Origin: Liberibacter crescens BT-1
Lineage (GTDB): Bacteria > Pseudomonadota > Alphaproteobacteria > Rhizobiales > Rhizobiaceae
DNA length: 64,000 nt
Direction of reading: 5' to 3'
Assembly (NCBI RefSeq): GCF_000325745.1
Contig: NC_019907.1
Coordinates: 248,001 to 312,000 of the forward strand
Part shown: piece after piece, positions 1 through 9,000 of the stretch
Layout: each line of letters opens with the position of its first letter
Position numbering within the stretch: position 1 is the first letter of the stretch
Translations under genes and position numbers: made by a program
Notes under the pieces: model-generated
The model's database searches: none
The model's input: the letters and a program-made list of their open reading frames with translations, nothing else
What the model was told of the DNA's origin: nothing

Positions 1-267
1 ATTTTAATATAATATAAAGTATATTAGGTGTTGTAAGGGTAGTGATATCAAGAGTTTTTTCTGTCTTTTCCTTTGTGAATTGAGTCAAAGAAGTTCAGTT
101 ATCAGATGAAAATATGCGTAAAGTAAAAAGTTATACTTAATAAAGGCCTTTATACAAGATAATTCTCTTTATTAAAAGCGATGATCTTTTTGAAAATTAT
201 ATATAAATTAGGATAATGTTTACACATTTTTTATGTACTGATGTCAATAAAAATGGAGTTTTATAAT

Positions 268-1131
268 ATGCGAAAGTTCATTCGCATGATTTACCGCGTA
301 GTCTTCGATGCTTTATGGCATTTTATGGAAGATGATGGTTGGGCTATGGCAAGTCATATAGCGTTATCAACATTGTTAGCTGTTTTTCCTTTTATAATTT
401 TCGGGACAACTATGGCGGCCTTTTTGGGAGCAGATCAATTTGCTCCAACAGTTATTAATATCATTTTTGGTTCTTGGCCTGATTTGATTAAAAAGCCTAT
501 TACAGATCAAGTTCTACAAGTTTTAACGATCCCTAGAAGAGGTTTGTTAACAGCTTCAGTATTAGCAGCGGCATATTTTGCTTCTAATGGTGTAGAAGCC
601 TTACGAATTTCTCTTAATCGAGCATATCGTGTTACAGAAATAAGGCCTTGGTATGTAACACGATTAGCAAGTCTTGGGTATGTTGTTCTTTCTTCATTTG
701 CGTGTATAATAATCAGTTTTCTTCTTGTTGCTGTTCCTTTGGCACTTGGTCATTCTCAACGATTTTTTCCTGCTTTTTACAAGCTTCTTCGGATTATTTG
801 GAATGGGAGAATATATGGAAGTCTTTTAATCATTTTTATTGGTCTCGTTTTTGCTCATTTGTTTTTACCAGCAGGAAAGCGTAAAATTGTTAGCGTTTTA
901 CCTGGTGTTTTATTTACTGTAGTAAGTTGGTTGTTTGGTGCAGTTTTCTTTACCTATTATATTTCTACCTTTTCAACATATACAGCTACATACGCAGGAT
1001 TGGCCTCTATAATGATAGTATTGGTGTTTTTGTATATGTTAGGAGTAATTTTTATTATAGGCGCCGAACTTAATGCCTCACTCATAAAATATAATAATAT
1101 ATGTACAGGCTTAATATCTAAAAACAGTTGA
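268..1131 (+). CDS. YihY/BrkB-family inner-membrane protein
   Basis: A polytopic membrane protein of 287 residues matching the YihY/UPF0761 family (once annotated as BrkB or ribonuclease BN). About six hydrophobic segments are visible, and the N-terminal stretch with DDGWAMASHIALSTLLAVFP is typical. I chose the ATG at 268 because GGAG lies about 9 bases upstream; an in-frame ATG at 241 would add nine residues without a ribosome site. The biochemical role of the family is not settled; the nuclease name is obsolete. It stands alone, convergent with dsbB. A perfect 14-base palindrome (140-153) lies in the upstream spacer. Confidence 0.85.
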   Translation: MRKFIRMIYRVVFDALWHFMEDDGWAMASHIALSTLLAVFPFIIFGTTMAAFLGADQFAPTVINIIFGSWPDLIKKPITDQVLQVLTIPRRGLLTASVLAAAYFASNGVEALRISLNRAYRVTEIRPWYVTRLASLGYVVLSSFACIIISFLLVAVPLALGHSQRFFPAFYKLLRIIWNGRIYGSLLIIFIGLVFAHLFLPAGKRKIVSVLPGVLFTVVSWLFGAVFFTYYISTFSTYTATYAGLASIMIVLVFLYMLGVIFIIGAELNASLIKYNNICTGLISKNS

Positions 1132-1143
1132 CTGACGAATATG

Positions 1144-1169
1144 ATTCTTAAACGAGGTATTTTAAGAAT
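1144..1169. terminator. Possible hairpin between yihY-like gene and dsbB
   Basis: A perfect 9-bp stem (ATTCTTAAA pairing with TTTAAGAAT, 8-base loop) lies between two convergent genes. It is AT-rich and lacks an immediate T-run, so a terminator role is only a guess from position. Confidence 0.3.
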
Positions 1170-1243
1170 ATGTCTTATAAGAAATTATGAATAGTTTTTT
1201 ATTGGAATAAAGAATAAACTAACTTTTTCTTTTAAATTCTATA

Positions 1244-1774
1244 TTAGAAATTTTCCTTTAAGGTTTTTCTTGAAGCTTGAAAAGCTATTATTGCAAAGAA
1301 AAAGCTCGTGATGACATTCCAAGAAGCAAGGGATAACCCTAAGATATATAATTGTACTTCATTACAAGATTTTTTGTTGCTGGTTTTTATCTTGCTAAAG
1401 AGATCTTTCGCGTTTGTTAGATTGTTAGAGTTTGTATCTTCTAGGGTGCAAATTTTTGATCCTGACCAAAGACCCCGTTCAAGGCCAGTATGAAATGATC
1501 CAATGATAGCGTTACTTAACATGATAAAAGAAATAGTTATCATTAAGAAAGAAATTAACTTAGAAAACTTTTCATTTCGACCCAATATAGCGGCTAATAT
1601 AGAGATAGGTAAACAATAATAATAGGCATTTCGTTCTTTAAGACATAATTCGCAAGGTATATATTCATCAACATATTCTAAAACCAATGTTAATATTAAT
1701 ACTGTAGACATGCCTATCATAAGCAGTATTGTCAATTGCCTTTTTGTTAATGTCAGGCTTAAAATCCTGTTCAT
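1244..1774 (-). CDS. dsbB: Disulfide bond formation protein B (DsbB family)
   Basis: A 176-residue inner-membrane protein that would pass electrons from periplasmic DsbA to the quinone pool, reoxidising DsbA. Four hydrophobic helices are visible. The quinone-facing CxxC is at residues 41-44 (CELC), and the second cysteine pair lies in the later periplasmic loop at about residues 109 and 137, which is the DsbB arrangement. Length matches the family. No dsbA is in this window. The gene is monocistronic and convergent with the YihY-like gene. Confidence 0.88.
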   Translation of the reverse strand: MNRILSLTLTKRQLTILLMIGMSTVLILTLVLEYVDEYIPCELCLKERNAYYYCLPISILAAILGRNEKFSKLISFLMITISFIMLSNAIIGSFHTGLERGLWSGSKICTLEDTNSNNLTNAKDLFSKIKTSNKKSCNEVQLYILGLSLASWNVITSFFFAIIAFQASRKTLKENF

Positions 1775-2070
1775 TAAGTATTAACCTTTCATGGTGTTTT
1801 GAATATAAATTAATTATTGTATAAAAATCTTAAGAAGATTTCTATATTTAGATATAATAAAGAGTTTTTCTATTTGAAAGTCTACTGAAATAGTAAAAGT
1901 AAACACATAAAGTGAAAGATAACATATTATAATAGTACTCATTAATCTTAAAAACTAGGAAAATTCAAAACATCATAGTAAAACTATCATCAGAGTTGAG
2001 GGCGTGGAGTTGTTTATTTTATAATATTGTACTGTAAGAGAGGGAGTATGATTGCTTTTTTATGAAGGAG

Positions 2071-2148
2071 TGGTCGGAGCGACTGGACTTGAACCAGCGA
2101 CCTTTTGACCCCCAGTCAAGTGTACTACTAGACTGTGCTATGCCCCGA
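2071..2148 (-). tRNA. tRNA-Pro(GGG)
   Basis: On the minus strand a cloverleaf folds with acceptor arms TCGGGGC and GCTCCGA, the T-loop signature GGTTCAAGTCC and an encoded 3' CCA. The anticodon loop CTGGGGG puts GGG directly after U33, which reads proline codons. Length is 78 bases. It stands alone between dsbB and galU. Confidence 0.9.
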
Positions 2149-2508
2149 TTTTAATTATACATAAAGATATAGAAGCAACCCTGTTTTTGTTTCTGTTCCG
2201 GAAATTAAAGTATTGAATTGATCAATAACAATTTTTTATAGATCAAAGCGTATACTATTTGAATTATATGTGTGTTTCTCAAAAACGTTTTTGGTTTTAT
2301 TTTTGTGAAATATATTAAAAAAATTAGCAGGTGATATGAATTTAAAGAGATAGTGATACTTTGTTTTTTGTCTTATAGAAGTTACGAATAATAAAATATA
2401 TGATTTTATTGTTCAGACATCATAATTTTATACGAATTAACGATTTTAAGGAACTTAATAAGTATTGCTCGTAAAGATTAAAAATTAATTATGTAAGGAG
2501 TGTATCAG
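2149..2508. other. Intergenic spacer upstream of galU
   Basis: About 360 bases of AT-rich DNA between tRNA-Pro and galU. I see no credible reading frame or RNA gene. A weak inverted pair TTGATC/GATCAA lies near 2218-2246, and the galU ribosome site AAGGAG is at 2495-2500. Promoters for the two divergent genes presumably lie here, but none can be named with confidence. Confidence 0.5.
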
Positions 2509-3402
2509 GTGATATCGTTTAAGAAACTCCGTAAGGCAGTTTTCCCTGTTGCGGGTTTTGGAACACGTCTTCTTCCGTCCACTAAAGCTGTTCCAAAGGA
2601 AATGGTAACGGTGGTCGACAAACCGGTAATTCAATATATAGTAGACGAAGCTCTTGAAGCTGGTTTAACACATTTTGTTTTTGTTACAGGACGTGGAAAA
2701 TGTTTGATAGAAGATTATTTCGATATTCAGTTTGAATTAGAACAATCTTTAAAAAAAAGAGAAAAAAAAGCTGAATTAACTTTATTATCTGATATTTTGC
2801 CTCAAGCTGGTACTGCTATATTTACACGTCAACAAGAGCCACATGGTCTTGGGCATGCTGTATGGTGTGCTCGACATATTATTGATGATGAACCATTTGC
2901 TTTGTTGTTGCCTGATATGTTGATGCAGGCTCAAGGTGATAATTGTACAAAAGGTATGGTTAAGCTTTATAATAAAAGTGGTGGTAATGTTGTAGCAGTT
3001 GAGGAGTGTGATCCTGATTTGTCTCATAAGTATGGAATTGTAGGCGTAGGAGATTTTATTGATAATGAAAGCTTTTTGATTACTGATATGATTGAAAAGC
3101 CATCGCCTGGTATGGCTCCGTCAAATTTTTTTATTAATGGACGTTACATTTTACAGCCTGAAATCTTTTCAATACTTGAAACTCAGGAAAGAGGAGCAGG
3201 AGGCGAAATTCAACTAACAGATGCTATGCTTAAATTGACAGCGAGTCAGACTTTTTCTGCTTATCTTTTTAAAGGAAATACTTACGATTGTGGGTCTAAG
3301 GAAGGTTTTGTCCTGGCAAATATTGCTTTTGCACTTTCTCGAGAAGATGTACGTTCTAATATAGAAGATGATCTCAAGAATCTTCTAGATGCATTACGAT
3401 AA
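2509..3402 (+). CDS. galU: UTP-glucose-1-phosphate uridylyltransferase
   Basis: This cytosolic enzyme makes UDP-glucose from UTP and glucose-1-phosphate, feeding envelope polysaccharide synthesis. The nucleotide-binding signature AVFPVAGFGTRLLPSTKAVP sits at the N-terminus, followed by the EMVTVVDKPVIQY segment and the substrate region EKPSPGMAPSN. At 297 residues it is the usual GalU length. I prefer the GTG at 2509 because AAGGAG ends 8 bases upstream; the upstream in-frame GTG at 2500 overlaps that site. Monocistronic. Confidence 0.93.
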   Translation: MISFKKLRKAVFPVAGFGTRLLPSTKAVPKEMVTVVDKPVIQYIVDEALEAGLTHFVFVTGRGKCLIEDYFDIQFELEQSLKKREKKAELTLLSDILPQAGTAIFTRQQEPHGLGHAVWCARHIIDDEPFALLLPDMLMQAQGDNCTKGMVKLYNKSGGNVVAVEECDPDLSHKYGIVGVGDFIDNESFLITDMIEKPSPGMAPSNFFINGRYILQPEIFSILETQERGAGGEIQLTDAMLKLTASQTFSAYLFKGNTYDCGSKEGFVLANIAFALSREDVRSNIEDDLKNLLDALR

Positions 3403-3673
3403 AAAGATTTTATTCTGATGTCTTTATTGTTCAGAATCTTGAAGTTTATGAAAATGAATATTTTATATACAGTCATGTATCAAAAGAGCATGAGTATCTT
3501 TTGTTGTATGTCTGGTGTGTTGTCTCGGTAAGCTTTGGGTTTTTCAATTTAATGTTATATTTCTGCTCTAACGAATTCTTGATAGAAGACATGATTAGGA
3601 GATGTTAATATAAAAATGTAAACCCCGGGAGATAAAAAATGGTTTATAATAGATAAGTAATGGCTACTGTAAA

Positions 3674-4468
3674 ATGATAGATAAATCTTCTTCGGTCCTA
3701 TCTTCAGCTGTTTACATTGAAAATGTAATCACAGTGAAACACTATACGGATCAGTTATTTTTGTTTTGTATAACTCGACCTAATGGATTTCGATTTCGTT
3801 CTGGTGAATTTGTCATGATAGGTCTTATCGTCAATGATAGACCAATATATCGAGCATATTCTATTGCTAGTCCTTGCTGGGATGAAAAGTTAGAATTTTT
3901 TTCTATCAAAGTTCAAGATGGACCTTTAACATCGCATTTGCATAAAATTCAGCCTGGTGATTCTATTTTAATGCATAAAAAATCTACTGGTACATTAGTG
4001 CTTGATGCTTTGATCCCAGGAAAACGCCTGTATATGTTTTCTACTGGTACTGGTATTGCTCCTTTTGCAAGTTTAATCCGTGATCCGGAAACATATGAAA
4101 AATTTGATGAAGTGGTTCTTACACATAGTTGTCGTAATATTGATGACCTGAAATATGGGTTTGATCTCATGGACCAGATACAGAAGGATGATATCCTTCA
4201 GGAGTTTGTTGGAAAAAGACTTCAGCATTATACCAGTGTAACGCGTGAAGATTATGTCCATAGAGGTCGTATTACCAATCTGATTGCTTCGGGAGAATTC
4301 TATAAGGCTGTAGGTGTACATTCACTTAATCCTGATTGTGACCGGGCAATGATATGCGGTTCTGTTTCTATGATAAATGATATGAAAATACTTATGAAAG
4401 CAGCAGGTTTTAGTGAGGGCTCAAACAGTAGACCAGGGGAATTTGTTACAGAACGTGCGTTTTCATAA
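3674..4468 (+). CDS. fpr: Ferredoxin-NADP+ reductase
   Basis: A 264-residue FAD flavoprotein that exchanges electrons between NADPH and ferredoxin or flavodoxin. The FAD-binding RxYS motif is at residues 60-63 (RAYS), the GTGIAPFASL nucleotide motif is near residues 125-134, the NADP-contact stretch ICGSVSMINDMK follows, and the protein ends in the typical short aromatic tail (TERAFS). This is the bacterial subclass of Fpr. No strong ribosome site precedes the ATG. It is convergent with nhaA, with only 5 bases between the stops. Confidence 0.93.
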   Translation: MIDKSSSVLSSAVYIENVITVKHYTDQLFLFCITRPNGFRFRSGEFVMIGLIVNDRPIYRAYSIASPCWDEKLEFFSIKVQDGPLTSHLHKIQPGDSILMHKKSTGTLVLDALIPGKRLYMFSTGTGIAPFASLIRDPETYEKFDEVVLTHSCRNIDDLKYGFDLMDQIQKDDILQEFVGKRLQHYTSVTREDYVHRGRITNLIASGEFYKAVGVHSLNPDCDRAMICGSVSMINDMKILMKAAGFSEGSNSRPGEFVTERAFS

Positions 4469-4473
4469 GATTT

Positions 4474-5682
4474 TTAAGAGGCTTTTTGTATTGTTTTAGG
4501 TGTTTCTTCCCTGTTTTTTGAAAGTCTTAGAATAACAGCAGACAAGATGATTGAAGTTATTGAGGCGAGGATAATACCAATTTTGATCTTGTTTTGAAGA
4601 ATCAGGGAATCAGGAAAGGCTTGTAAGGTAATGAATAAGCTCATAGTGAAGCCTGTACCACAAAGGACAGAGATTCCATATAATAGCAGCCAAGTTGATT
4701 TTTCTGGAAGATTTGCCCATCCTATTCGGATGATAATAAAAGAAAATAAGAAAATGCCTATCTGTTTGCCAGCAAAAAGTCCAAACATCACTCCTAGGGT
4801 TACAGGGTCAGTAAGGGTTAAGAAAGATGCATCATATAAGGGGATACCTGCATTGGCAAAGACAAACATAGGTAATATTATAAAAGTTATCCAAGGCTTG
4901 AGACGTTTTTCAAGTCGATAAAAAGACTCATGTGAAATAGAATCAGAGTGGCTTTTGAAAGGAATGCTCATAGCAACAATTATGCCTGCAATGGTTGTAT
5001 GAATACCCGCTTGACCTATAAAAAAACATAATACGAGACCTATTAAACCATACGCATAAAAACGAGTTACACTATAAAGGTTGAATAAATATAATACAGC
5101 TACTATAAATATTGCTCCTCCTAACATAAAGAAATTTAAATTTTTTGTGTAAAAACAGGCAATAATAATCACTGCTCCAACGTCATCTAATATAGTGAGG
5201 GCTGTAAGAAATACTTTAAGAGAAGAAGGGATTCGTGACCCAATAATCGATAAAACTCCAAGTGTAAATGCGATATCAGTTGTTGTCGGAATTGCCCAGC
5301 CTTTTAGAAGAGAGACGGGTGCATTAATATTAAAATATAAGTATATGAGTGCAGGAACAATCATTCCTCCTATAGCTGCATATCCTGGAAGGATACGTTT
5401 CTTCCAGTTAGATAATTCTCCTTCAAGTATTTCACGTTTAATTTCTAAGCCTATGGAGAGAAAAAATACTACCATTAGCAGATCATTAATAAAATGTTGA
5501 AATGAAATAGTGCCAATTTTAAAGTTTAGTATTTGAAAATAGACCGAATCAAATGGAGAGTTAGCAAGTATCATTGCTATCACAGAAAAGATTATAAGTA
5601 AGAAACCTTTTGTTGTATCTTTATATAAGGAGTCCTTAAATTTTTTTGAGCAGTAATTAGAAAAAATATAAAAAAAATACAT
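4474..5682 (-). CDS. nhaA: Na+/H+ antiporter NhaA
   Basis: An inner-membrane sodium-proton antiporter of 402 residues with about twelve hydrophobic helices, used for pH and salt balance. The unwound-helix segment TTTDIAFTLGVLSI and the paired aspartates in TILDDVGAVIIIA are the ion-binding signatures of NhaA. Length fits the family. The start is the first ATG; its ribosome site is weak. Monocistronic and convergent with fpr. Confidence 0.95.
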   Translation of the reverse strand: MYFFYIFSNYCSKKFKDSLYKDTTKGFLLIIFSVIAMILANSPFDSVYFQILNFKIGTISFQHFINDLLMVVFFLSIGLEIKREILEGELSNWKKRILPGYAAIGGMIVPALIYLYFNINAPVSLLKGWAIPTTTDIAFTLGVLSIIGSRIPSSLKVFLTALTILDDVGAVIIIACFYTKNLNFFMLGGAIFIVAVLYLFNLYSVTRFYAYGLIGLVLCFFIGQAGIHTTIAGIIVAMSIPFKSHSDSISHESFYRLEKRLKPWITFIILPMFVFANAGIPLYDASFLTLTDPVTLGVMFGLFAGKQIGIFLFSFIIIRIGWANLPEKSTWLLLYGISVLCGTGFTMSLFITLQAFPDSLILQNKIKIGIILASITSIILSAVILRLSKNREETPKTIQKAS

Positions 5683-5933
5683 AATAAAAAACTTTGAATA
5701 GACAATATTTATATATACATAATATCAGTTCTAGGACATATAACAATATTTTAAATATTGATTGTAGCTTTAATCTCTTGTTGTATTTTTTTGATTTTAG
5801 GATATTTTTATAAAAAAGATGGTGATCTCCTTAATGAAATAGCCTATGTTATGTGAATAAGAGAAGCATACTATAAATTAATTTAGAGTTTTTAAAATAT
5901 GCTTTTATAAATCAATAGGAGTGTTAAAGAAAT

Positions 5934-6125
5934 ATGGCTGTACCTAAAAGAAAAACAAGTCCATCAAAACGCGGCATGCGTCGTTCTGCAGATGCTCTAA
6001 AAGCACCTGCTTATATTGATGATAAAAAATCTGGTGAATTACGTCGTCCTCATCATATAGATATAAAAACTGGTACTTATCGTGGTCGCCAGGTTTTTCC
6101 AGTAAAAGAAAAAGATCATTCCTAA
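5934..6125 (+). CDS. rpmF: 50S ribosomal protein L32
   Basis: A 63-residue basic ribosomal protein beginning [18 protein letters not shown], the diagnostic L32 N-terminus, with [16 protein letters not shown] near the end. Alphaproteobacterial L32 is of this length and lacks the zinc cysteines of some other lineages. AGGAG lies about 13 bases upstream, a little far. It stands alone and is convergent with tldD across a spacer of about 370 bases. Confidence 0.95.
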   Translation: MAVPKRKTSPSKRGMRRSADALKAPAYIDDKKSGELRRPHHIDIKTGTYRGRQVFPVKEKDHS

Positions 6126-6496
6126 CAATAAAGATGAGCATACGAGTCTCTTGCATAAAGTTATTGTGATTGTATCTCATTAAATTTGTGTAATTGGTTT
6201 TAATTCCAGCTTTAAGGTGCTTTATTGTAGAAGTACTGGTTTTACTGGCTTGTATGTTTGAATGATTATTGTTTTTGAATAGAAGTTTAATCTTTTATGA
6301 AGCGTCCTATAGTTGATTTCTTACACTGGTGCTTGGTGGTATTCGATCAATAACATCATGATTAAAAGTGCGTGTCTATTGCAATATCTTCAGAACACAG
6401 GATATTTGTAAATGCCTACCAATTCGGTATGTTTGCAATTAAAAATGAAAGTAGGTTAAGTGTGAATATCAAGTAAAGCCTGAAATTTTAAAGAAA
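6126..6496. other. Intergenic spacer between rpmF and tldD
   Basis: About 370 bases with no convincing reading frame. The two flanking genes converge, so terminators are expected, but I found no strong hairpin followed by a T-run. It may be the eroded remains of a lost gene; nothing in it is recognisable. Confidence 0.45.
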
Positions 6497-7915
6497 CTAT
6501 GTTTTAGTGCCGCCAACTGTAACTTGATCCATACGAAGATGCGGTTGCCCTACACCAACAGGAACCCATTGTCCATTTTTACCGCATTGTCCAATTCCAG
6601 GATCAAGTTCTGAATCATTCCCTATCATGGATAGGCGTTTCATAGCTTCTGGTCCATTTCCGATGAGCATCGCTCCCTTTATAGGGGCGCCAATTTTACC
6701 TTCTTCAATAAGATAAGCTTCAGTACAGTTAAATACAAACTGTCCTGAAGTAATATCTACTTGCCCTCCACCAAATGTAACAGCATAAATTCCTTTTTTT
6801 ACAGAAGCAATGATTTCTTGAGGATGTTTATCCCCTGAAAGCATGTAGGTATTTGTCATACGTGGCATGGGAGGGGATGCATAACTTTCACGACGGCCAT
6901 TTCCTGTGGGTTTCATATTCATAAGCCTGGCATTTTGGCGATCTTGCATAAAGTTGACGAGTTTTCCTTTTTCAATAAGGACATTATAACTTGATGGTGT
7001 TCCTTCATCATCAAAGTTGAGTGAACCTCGTTTCTTGCTGATAGTTCCATCATCGACGACAGTAACATTGGGAGAAGCAACTATCTCACCCATAAGATTG
7101 GAGAACACAGAGCTCTCCTTGCGATTAAAATCACCTTCCAGTCCATGTCCAACTGCTTCGTGCAGCATTACTCCAGGCCAGCCTGAAGCAAGTACTACAT
7201 CCATAGTACCTGCTGGAGCATCTATAGCTTCCAGATTTACAAGTGCTTGTCTAAGAGCTTCTTCTGCTTCTTTTTTCCATGATTCATTGTGAATGAATTC
7301 AGTAAATCCAACTCTTCCGCCCTTACCACAATAACCTGACTCTTGACGGTTTTCTGTGCCAACAACCACGGATATAGCGATTCTTGTCATGGGACGCGTA
7401 TCATATATACGAAAATGATCAGCACGTAAGATTTCTATAATTTTCCAACTTGCATCAAGAGAAACGGTGACTTGTTTTACTCGTTCATCTTTACTCCGCA
7501 GGTAAGTATCGATCTTTGAAAGTAATTGAGCCTTTTCTTTGAAAGAAGGTATTCCAATCGGATTTTCATTGGAATATAGATTATGATTTTTTTTCTGCTG
7601 GGGAGCAGAAGCGTATGTACATGTATACCCATCGATTGCTTTTCCTGCGATCTTTGCTACACGTTTAAGAGCTGCTAGTGACATTTCATTAGAATAGCCG
7701 TAACCTACAGCTTCATGAGCTACAACACGTAATCCAAATCCCTGTTCTGTCCAAAAATTTCCTTCCTTGATATATCCATTATCGAACTTAAGGGTTTCAT
7801 ATTGTGAATATTCAAGAAAAAGCTCTCCATCGTCTGCTGGTTTTAGAGTATCAGATACAACATTTTTTATTGTTGACTCATCAACATCAAACAGAGAAAG
7901 AAGAGTTTTAAACAT
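6497..7915 (-). CDS. tldD: Metalloprotease TldD
   Basis: The catalytic half of the TldD/TldE (PmbA) heterodimeric zinc peptidase, which degrades unfolded peptides and in some bacteria trims leader peptides (microcin B17) or CcdA. The HExxxH zinc motif is visible as HEAVGHG, and the C-terminal signature CGKNGQWVPVGVGQPHLRM is intact. At 472 residues it is full length. The partner pmbA lies at 15341-16684. The IalB-like gene is just upstream on the same strand with a 60-base gap. Confidence 0.95.
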   Translation of the reverse strand: MFKTLLSLFDVDESTIKNVVSDTLKPADDGELFLEYSQYETLKFDNGYIKEGNFWTEQGFGLRVVAHEAVGYGYSNEMSLAALKRVAKIAGKAIDGYTCTYASAPQQKKNHNLYSNENPIGIPSFKEKAQLLSKIDTYLRSKDERVKQVTVSLDASWKIIEILRADHFRIYDTRPMTRIAISVVVGTENRQESGYCGKGGRVGFTEFIHNESWKKEAEEALRQALVNLEAIDAPAGTMDVVLASGWPGVMLHEAVGHGLEGDFNRKESSVFSNLMGEIVASPNVTVVDDGTISKKRGSLNFDDEGTPSSYNVLIEKGKLVNFMQDRQNARLMNMKPTGNGRRESYASPPMPRMTNTYMLSGDKHPQEIIASVKKGIYAVTFGGGQVDITSGQFVFNCTEAYLIEEGKIGAPIKGAMLIGNGPEAMKRLSMIGNDSELDPGIGQCGKNGQWVPVGVGQPHLRMDQVTVGGTKT

Positions 7916-7975
7916 GCTTAATTTTCCTATTTACAATTGGCATTGGCTTCAGGTTATTCATCCATAATTATCTCT

Positions 7976-8527
7976 TTAAGGTAATACCTCGTAACCATTA
8001 GAGAATCCTTTAAGATCTACTGGAATTCCTATTCCTTCTTCTGGGGTTTGAAATAATATAAATGTTGCAGTTGTACCGTTTTTTAATGCATTCATAAGTT
8101 CATCTTCTAAAATTACTTCAGCATAGCATCCATCTGAAGAACAACGAACAAAGTATGTCTTTCCAATATCTTTTCCGTCAATGCTAAGGCCTAAGCCATT
8201 TGGCAATAAAATCCCCAGTGGAGCAAGAACACGTAGAATACGGGATTTATGATCAACTGTATTCAGAACTATAATAGATAAACCTATATCAGGTTTATCT
8301 TCAGCTATGACATTTTGCATGAGTGCGCATTGTTCTCTTGATGCACCGGCTGGTTTTTCACAGAGTATTGACCATGCTCCATGTTTTGATTTTACAACTC
8401 CTGTTTGTAACAATGATTCTGAAAGTGCTGATGAACAAATATTTATGCTGATAACACCTAGAAATAAGGTGTACCGTAAATATCGGTAAATGTTTTGAAG
8501 GATTTTTGAAAAAACAATGGAACTCAT
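7976..8527 (-). CDS. Invasion-associated locus B (IalB) family secreted protein
   Basis: A 183-residue exported protein resembling the IalB family, named from Bartonella invasion protein B and widespread in Rhizobiales. Residues 1-36 form a signal-peptide-like segment ending near SALSES. The mature part has the family pattern: an early GAWSILCE stretch, a central ILRVLAPLGILLPNGLGLSIDG segment and a later paired-cysteine region (VRCSSDGCYAEV). Its molecular function is unknown in most species. It lies upstream of tldD on the same strand. Confidence 0.8.
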   Translation of the reverse strand: MSSIVFSKILQNIYRYLRYTLFLGVISINICSSALSESLLQTGVVKSKHGAWSILCEKPAGASREQCALMQNVIAEDKPDIGLSIIVLNTVDHKSRILRVLAPLGILLPNGLGLSIDGKDIGKTYFVRCSSDGCYAEVILEDELMNALKNGTTATFILFQTPEEGIGIPVDLKGFSNGYEVLP

Positions 8528-9000
8528 TTTTATAAGAGGCTATCTTTATTATATTATTATTAAATTTCTGAACTAACTGTGGCAACAATGCGTAAAGTTT
8601 AATGTCATTTAAAGATATTTATTATAGTTTTTCTGAGCATAAAAGAAATCCTTACATATTGCGTTTTTTTTAAAACCATGATCATTGTGAGTATTAATGT
8701 CTATAGCTTTATTCTGTAGAGTTTTTACGATAGACTTTTCTTAATCTTATCTTCATGGTTTTAAAAAAGAGACATAAGAATTTTCTAATTGTCTATTTTG
8801 TTGGCATGATATTATAATATCTATTGACTTTTAAATATTTAATTTAAATTTTTGTAGATTATCGTGTTAGTATAAATATAAGATTGGTATAATAATAGAA
8901 TAATTTTCCTTTTTGTAAAATATATTTATACATAAGGTTTCTTTTGCATTCAATAGGTTTGTGCAAAAGGAGAAAGTTATATAAATTTGAGAGATATGTA
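8528..9000. other. Long divergent intergenic region upstream of ctaB
   Basis: About 470 bases between the divergent IalB-like gene and ctaB, very AT-rich, with no credible reading frame. It contains the inverted repeat listed at 8666-8768. In rhizobia, cytochrome aa3 oxidase subunit genes (ctaC, ctaD) usually lie immediately before ctaB, so this may be a deletion scar; that is inference from remembered gene order. Confidence 0.5.
8666..8768. repeat. Perfect 16-bp inverted repeat with 71-base spacer
   Basis: The left arm 8666-8681 (TTTTTTAAAACCATGA) is the exact reverse complement of the right arm 8753-8768. The spacer of 71 bases is AT-rich and non-coding. Possible explanations are a degraded small mobile element, a structured RNA or chance in AT-rich DNA; the CCATGA core makes chance less likely than for a pure A/T repeat. 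Confidence 0.55.

Noticed and set aside
3412-3437. A hairpin after galU (ATTCTGA/TCAGAAT)
   Set aside because: The stem is only 7 bp with a long loop and no T-run, so I do not call it a terminator.
5195-5500. A 101-residue plus-strand frame
   Set aside because: It is antisense to the middle of nhaA, whose membrane-protein frame is far better supported.
8944-9000. An extended N-terminus for CtaB from a TTG codon
   Set aside because: The 19 extra residues are basic and not family-like, and the ATG at 9001 has a nearby purine-rich site.
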